The notes under the pieces are model-generated. The model searched no databases and was not told where the DNA came from. It saw only the letters and a list, made by a program, of their open reading frames with translations. DNA of 64,000 nucleotides from NCBI RefSeq assembly GCF_025460805.1, contig NZ_JAMXFJ010000021.1:1-64000 (forward strand), written 5' to 3'. The DNA is from Microvirga sesbaniae. Lineage in GTDB: Bacteria; Pseudomonadota; Alphaproteobacteria; Rhizobiales; Beijerinckiaceae. Shown here in pieces: positions 63,221 through 64,000 of the stretch. The translations under genes were made by a program, and so were the position numbers. Each line of letters opens with the position of its first letter. The stretch's first letter is position 1.

Positions 63221-64000
63221 GAAATAGGCCTCTTCCTCGGTCTCCGAGTTGATGACGATCTCTCCTCGGCCGGCCATTTCGAGGGCTAGGTCCGTGATGC
63301 TGCGCCTCGCGTCGGCGATATCGCGATGCGCGGACGGCTCCTTGCTGTTGAGCTCGTGCTCGATCATGCGGCGAACGCGCGACGAGAGCGCGGAGAGAAC
63401 GACCTTGCGGAAGTCGTCGTTCGTGCCCTTGAGGGCAAGCACGACGCGATCCGGCGGGACCTGATCGAACAGGGTCGTGCGATCCTTGGGCGTCAGCTTC
63501 ACGATGTCGTCGAAGGTGAAGAGCAGGCCCCTGAGGATTTCTGCCGATTTCGGCCGAACGGTCGACAGGCTGGTCAGCACGTCCTCCATATGATCGCGTT
63601 CCATCTTATTGATGATGTCGGCGATCTTCGCGTGAGTATCCGCGCCGGCATTCTTCGAGAAGTTGGCCATGAAATCCTCATGCAGCGTCTTCTCGATGTT
63701 TTTCATCGTCTCGTCGACGATCGGCTTCATGCTGAGCATCCGGCGCATGAGGTTGTTCCGCAGCGGCTGCGGCAGCTGCGTCATGACTTTCGCCGCGCAG
63801 GAGGGTTTCACCTTCGAGAGGATCAGGGCCGCCGTCTGCGGATGCTCCTTCATCAGGTAGGATGCAATCGCACTTTCGCTGACGGTGGAGATGCGCTCCC
63901 AGATGCTTCGGTTGGCGTTTCCGACAACCTCGTTCATGATGCTGGCGATCTGCTCGGGGCTCAGGATCCCCGTAAGCAGCTTCTCGATATGGGCCGCACC
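63218..64000 (-). CDS. fliG: Flagellar motor switch protein FliG (N-terminus cut by window end)
   Basis: The frame is open to base 64000 and gives the last 260 residues; upstream of the internal ATG at 63937 the frame continues HIEKLLTGILSPEQIASI, so the true start is outside. FliG_M and FliG_C domains are present: HPQTAALILSKVKPSCAAKVMTQL, LLFTFDDIVKLTPKDRTTLFDQV and SSRVRRMIEHEL with the charged torque residues. It forms the C-ring with FliM/FliN. The C-terminal tail ETEEEAYF is short. Confidence 0.95.
   Translation of the reverse strand, partial: GAAHIEKLLTGILSPEQIASIMNEVVGNANRSIWERISTVSESAIASYLMKEHPQTAALILSKVKPSCAAKVMTQLPQPLRNNLMRRMLSMKPIVDETMKNIEKTLHEDFMANFSKNAGADTHAKIADIINKMERDHMEDVLTSLSTVRPKSAEILRGLLFTFDDIVKLTPKDRTTLFDQVPPDRVVLALKGTNDDFRKVVLSALSSRVRRMIEHELNSKEPSAHRDIADARRSITDLALEMAGRGEIVINSETEEEAYF

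Overview
The window reads as chromosome of a GC-rich alphaproteobacterium of the Hyphomicrobiales, most likely Methylobacteriaceae (Microvirga or Methylobacterium type; inferred). Pointers are the flagellar regulator FtcR, the MotC/MotE/FliK(MotD)-type motor genes, general-stress EcfG-like promoters (GGAAC-N16/17-CGTT), an Omp19-like protease-inhibitor lipoprotein, FixL/FixJ and rhizobial-type palindromic repeats.

Layout. 1-313: 3' end of an IS5-family transposase. 314-4141 (minus): alcohol dehydrogenase, an unusual phosphoribosyltransferase-like plus kinase-like protein, and a YihY/BrkB membrane protein. 4713-9534 (plus): the stress triad prkA-yeaH-spoVR, followed by two small conserved-looking orphans. 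10701-26535: a glycan and inositol island in three arms. The first is a dehydrogenase plus a MocA-type oxidoreductase (plus strand). The second is a six-gene operon (minus strand): inositol-3-phosphate synthase, histidine phosphatase, glycosyltransferase, nucleotidyltransferase, methyltransferase and a glycoside hydrolase with an apparently circularly permuted barrel. The third has two epimerases, four glycosyltransferases and a UDP-glucuronate decarboxylase-like gene (plus strand). 26787-34004: a second YihY protein, small stress-type genes, two stand-alone receivers, an aldose-1-epimerase-like gene and a GAF-PAS-GGDEF-EAL protein. 34941-40812: ftcR and a chemotaxis operon cheA-cheW-cheY-cheZ-like. 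41038-47294 (minus): a heparinase II/III-like protein and a fixJ/fixL-like oxygen-sensing pair. 47674-64000: flagellar genes flgB, flgC, fliE, flgG, flgA, flgI, motE, flgH, fliL, fliP, fliF, fliH-like, motB, motC, fliK and a lytic transglycosylase; then on the minus strand an Omp19-like lipoprotein, an unknown gene, flhB and fliG (cut by the window end).

How it fits together. The inositol operon carries a full match to the EcfG promoter consensus, and the stand-alone receivers at 28.8 and 30.7 kb carry full or near matches. A general stress response therefore probably drives both signalling and a surface glycan or glycolipid pathway. The right half is motility: FtcR would switch on flagellar genes, the che operon steers the motor, and FixLJ may link oxygen to an unknown set of genes.

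The most unusual items are the permuted glycoside hydrolase (12931-13860), the stress-promoted inositol/glycan island around it, the PRTase/kinase-like fusion (1274-3055), and a near-palindromic divergent EcfG-like promoter that would give a leaderless receiver mRNA (28803-28829).
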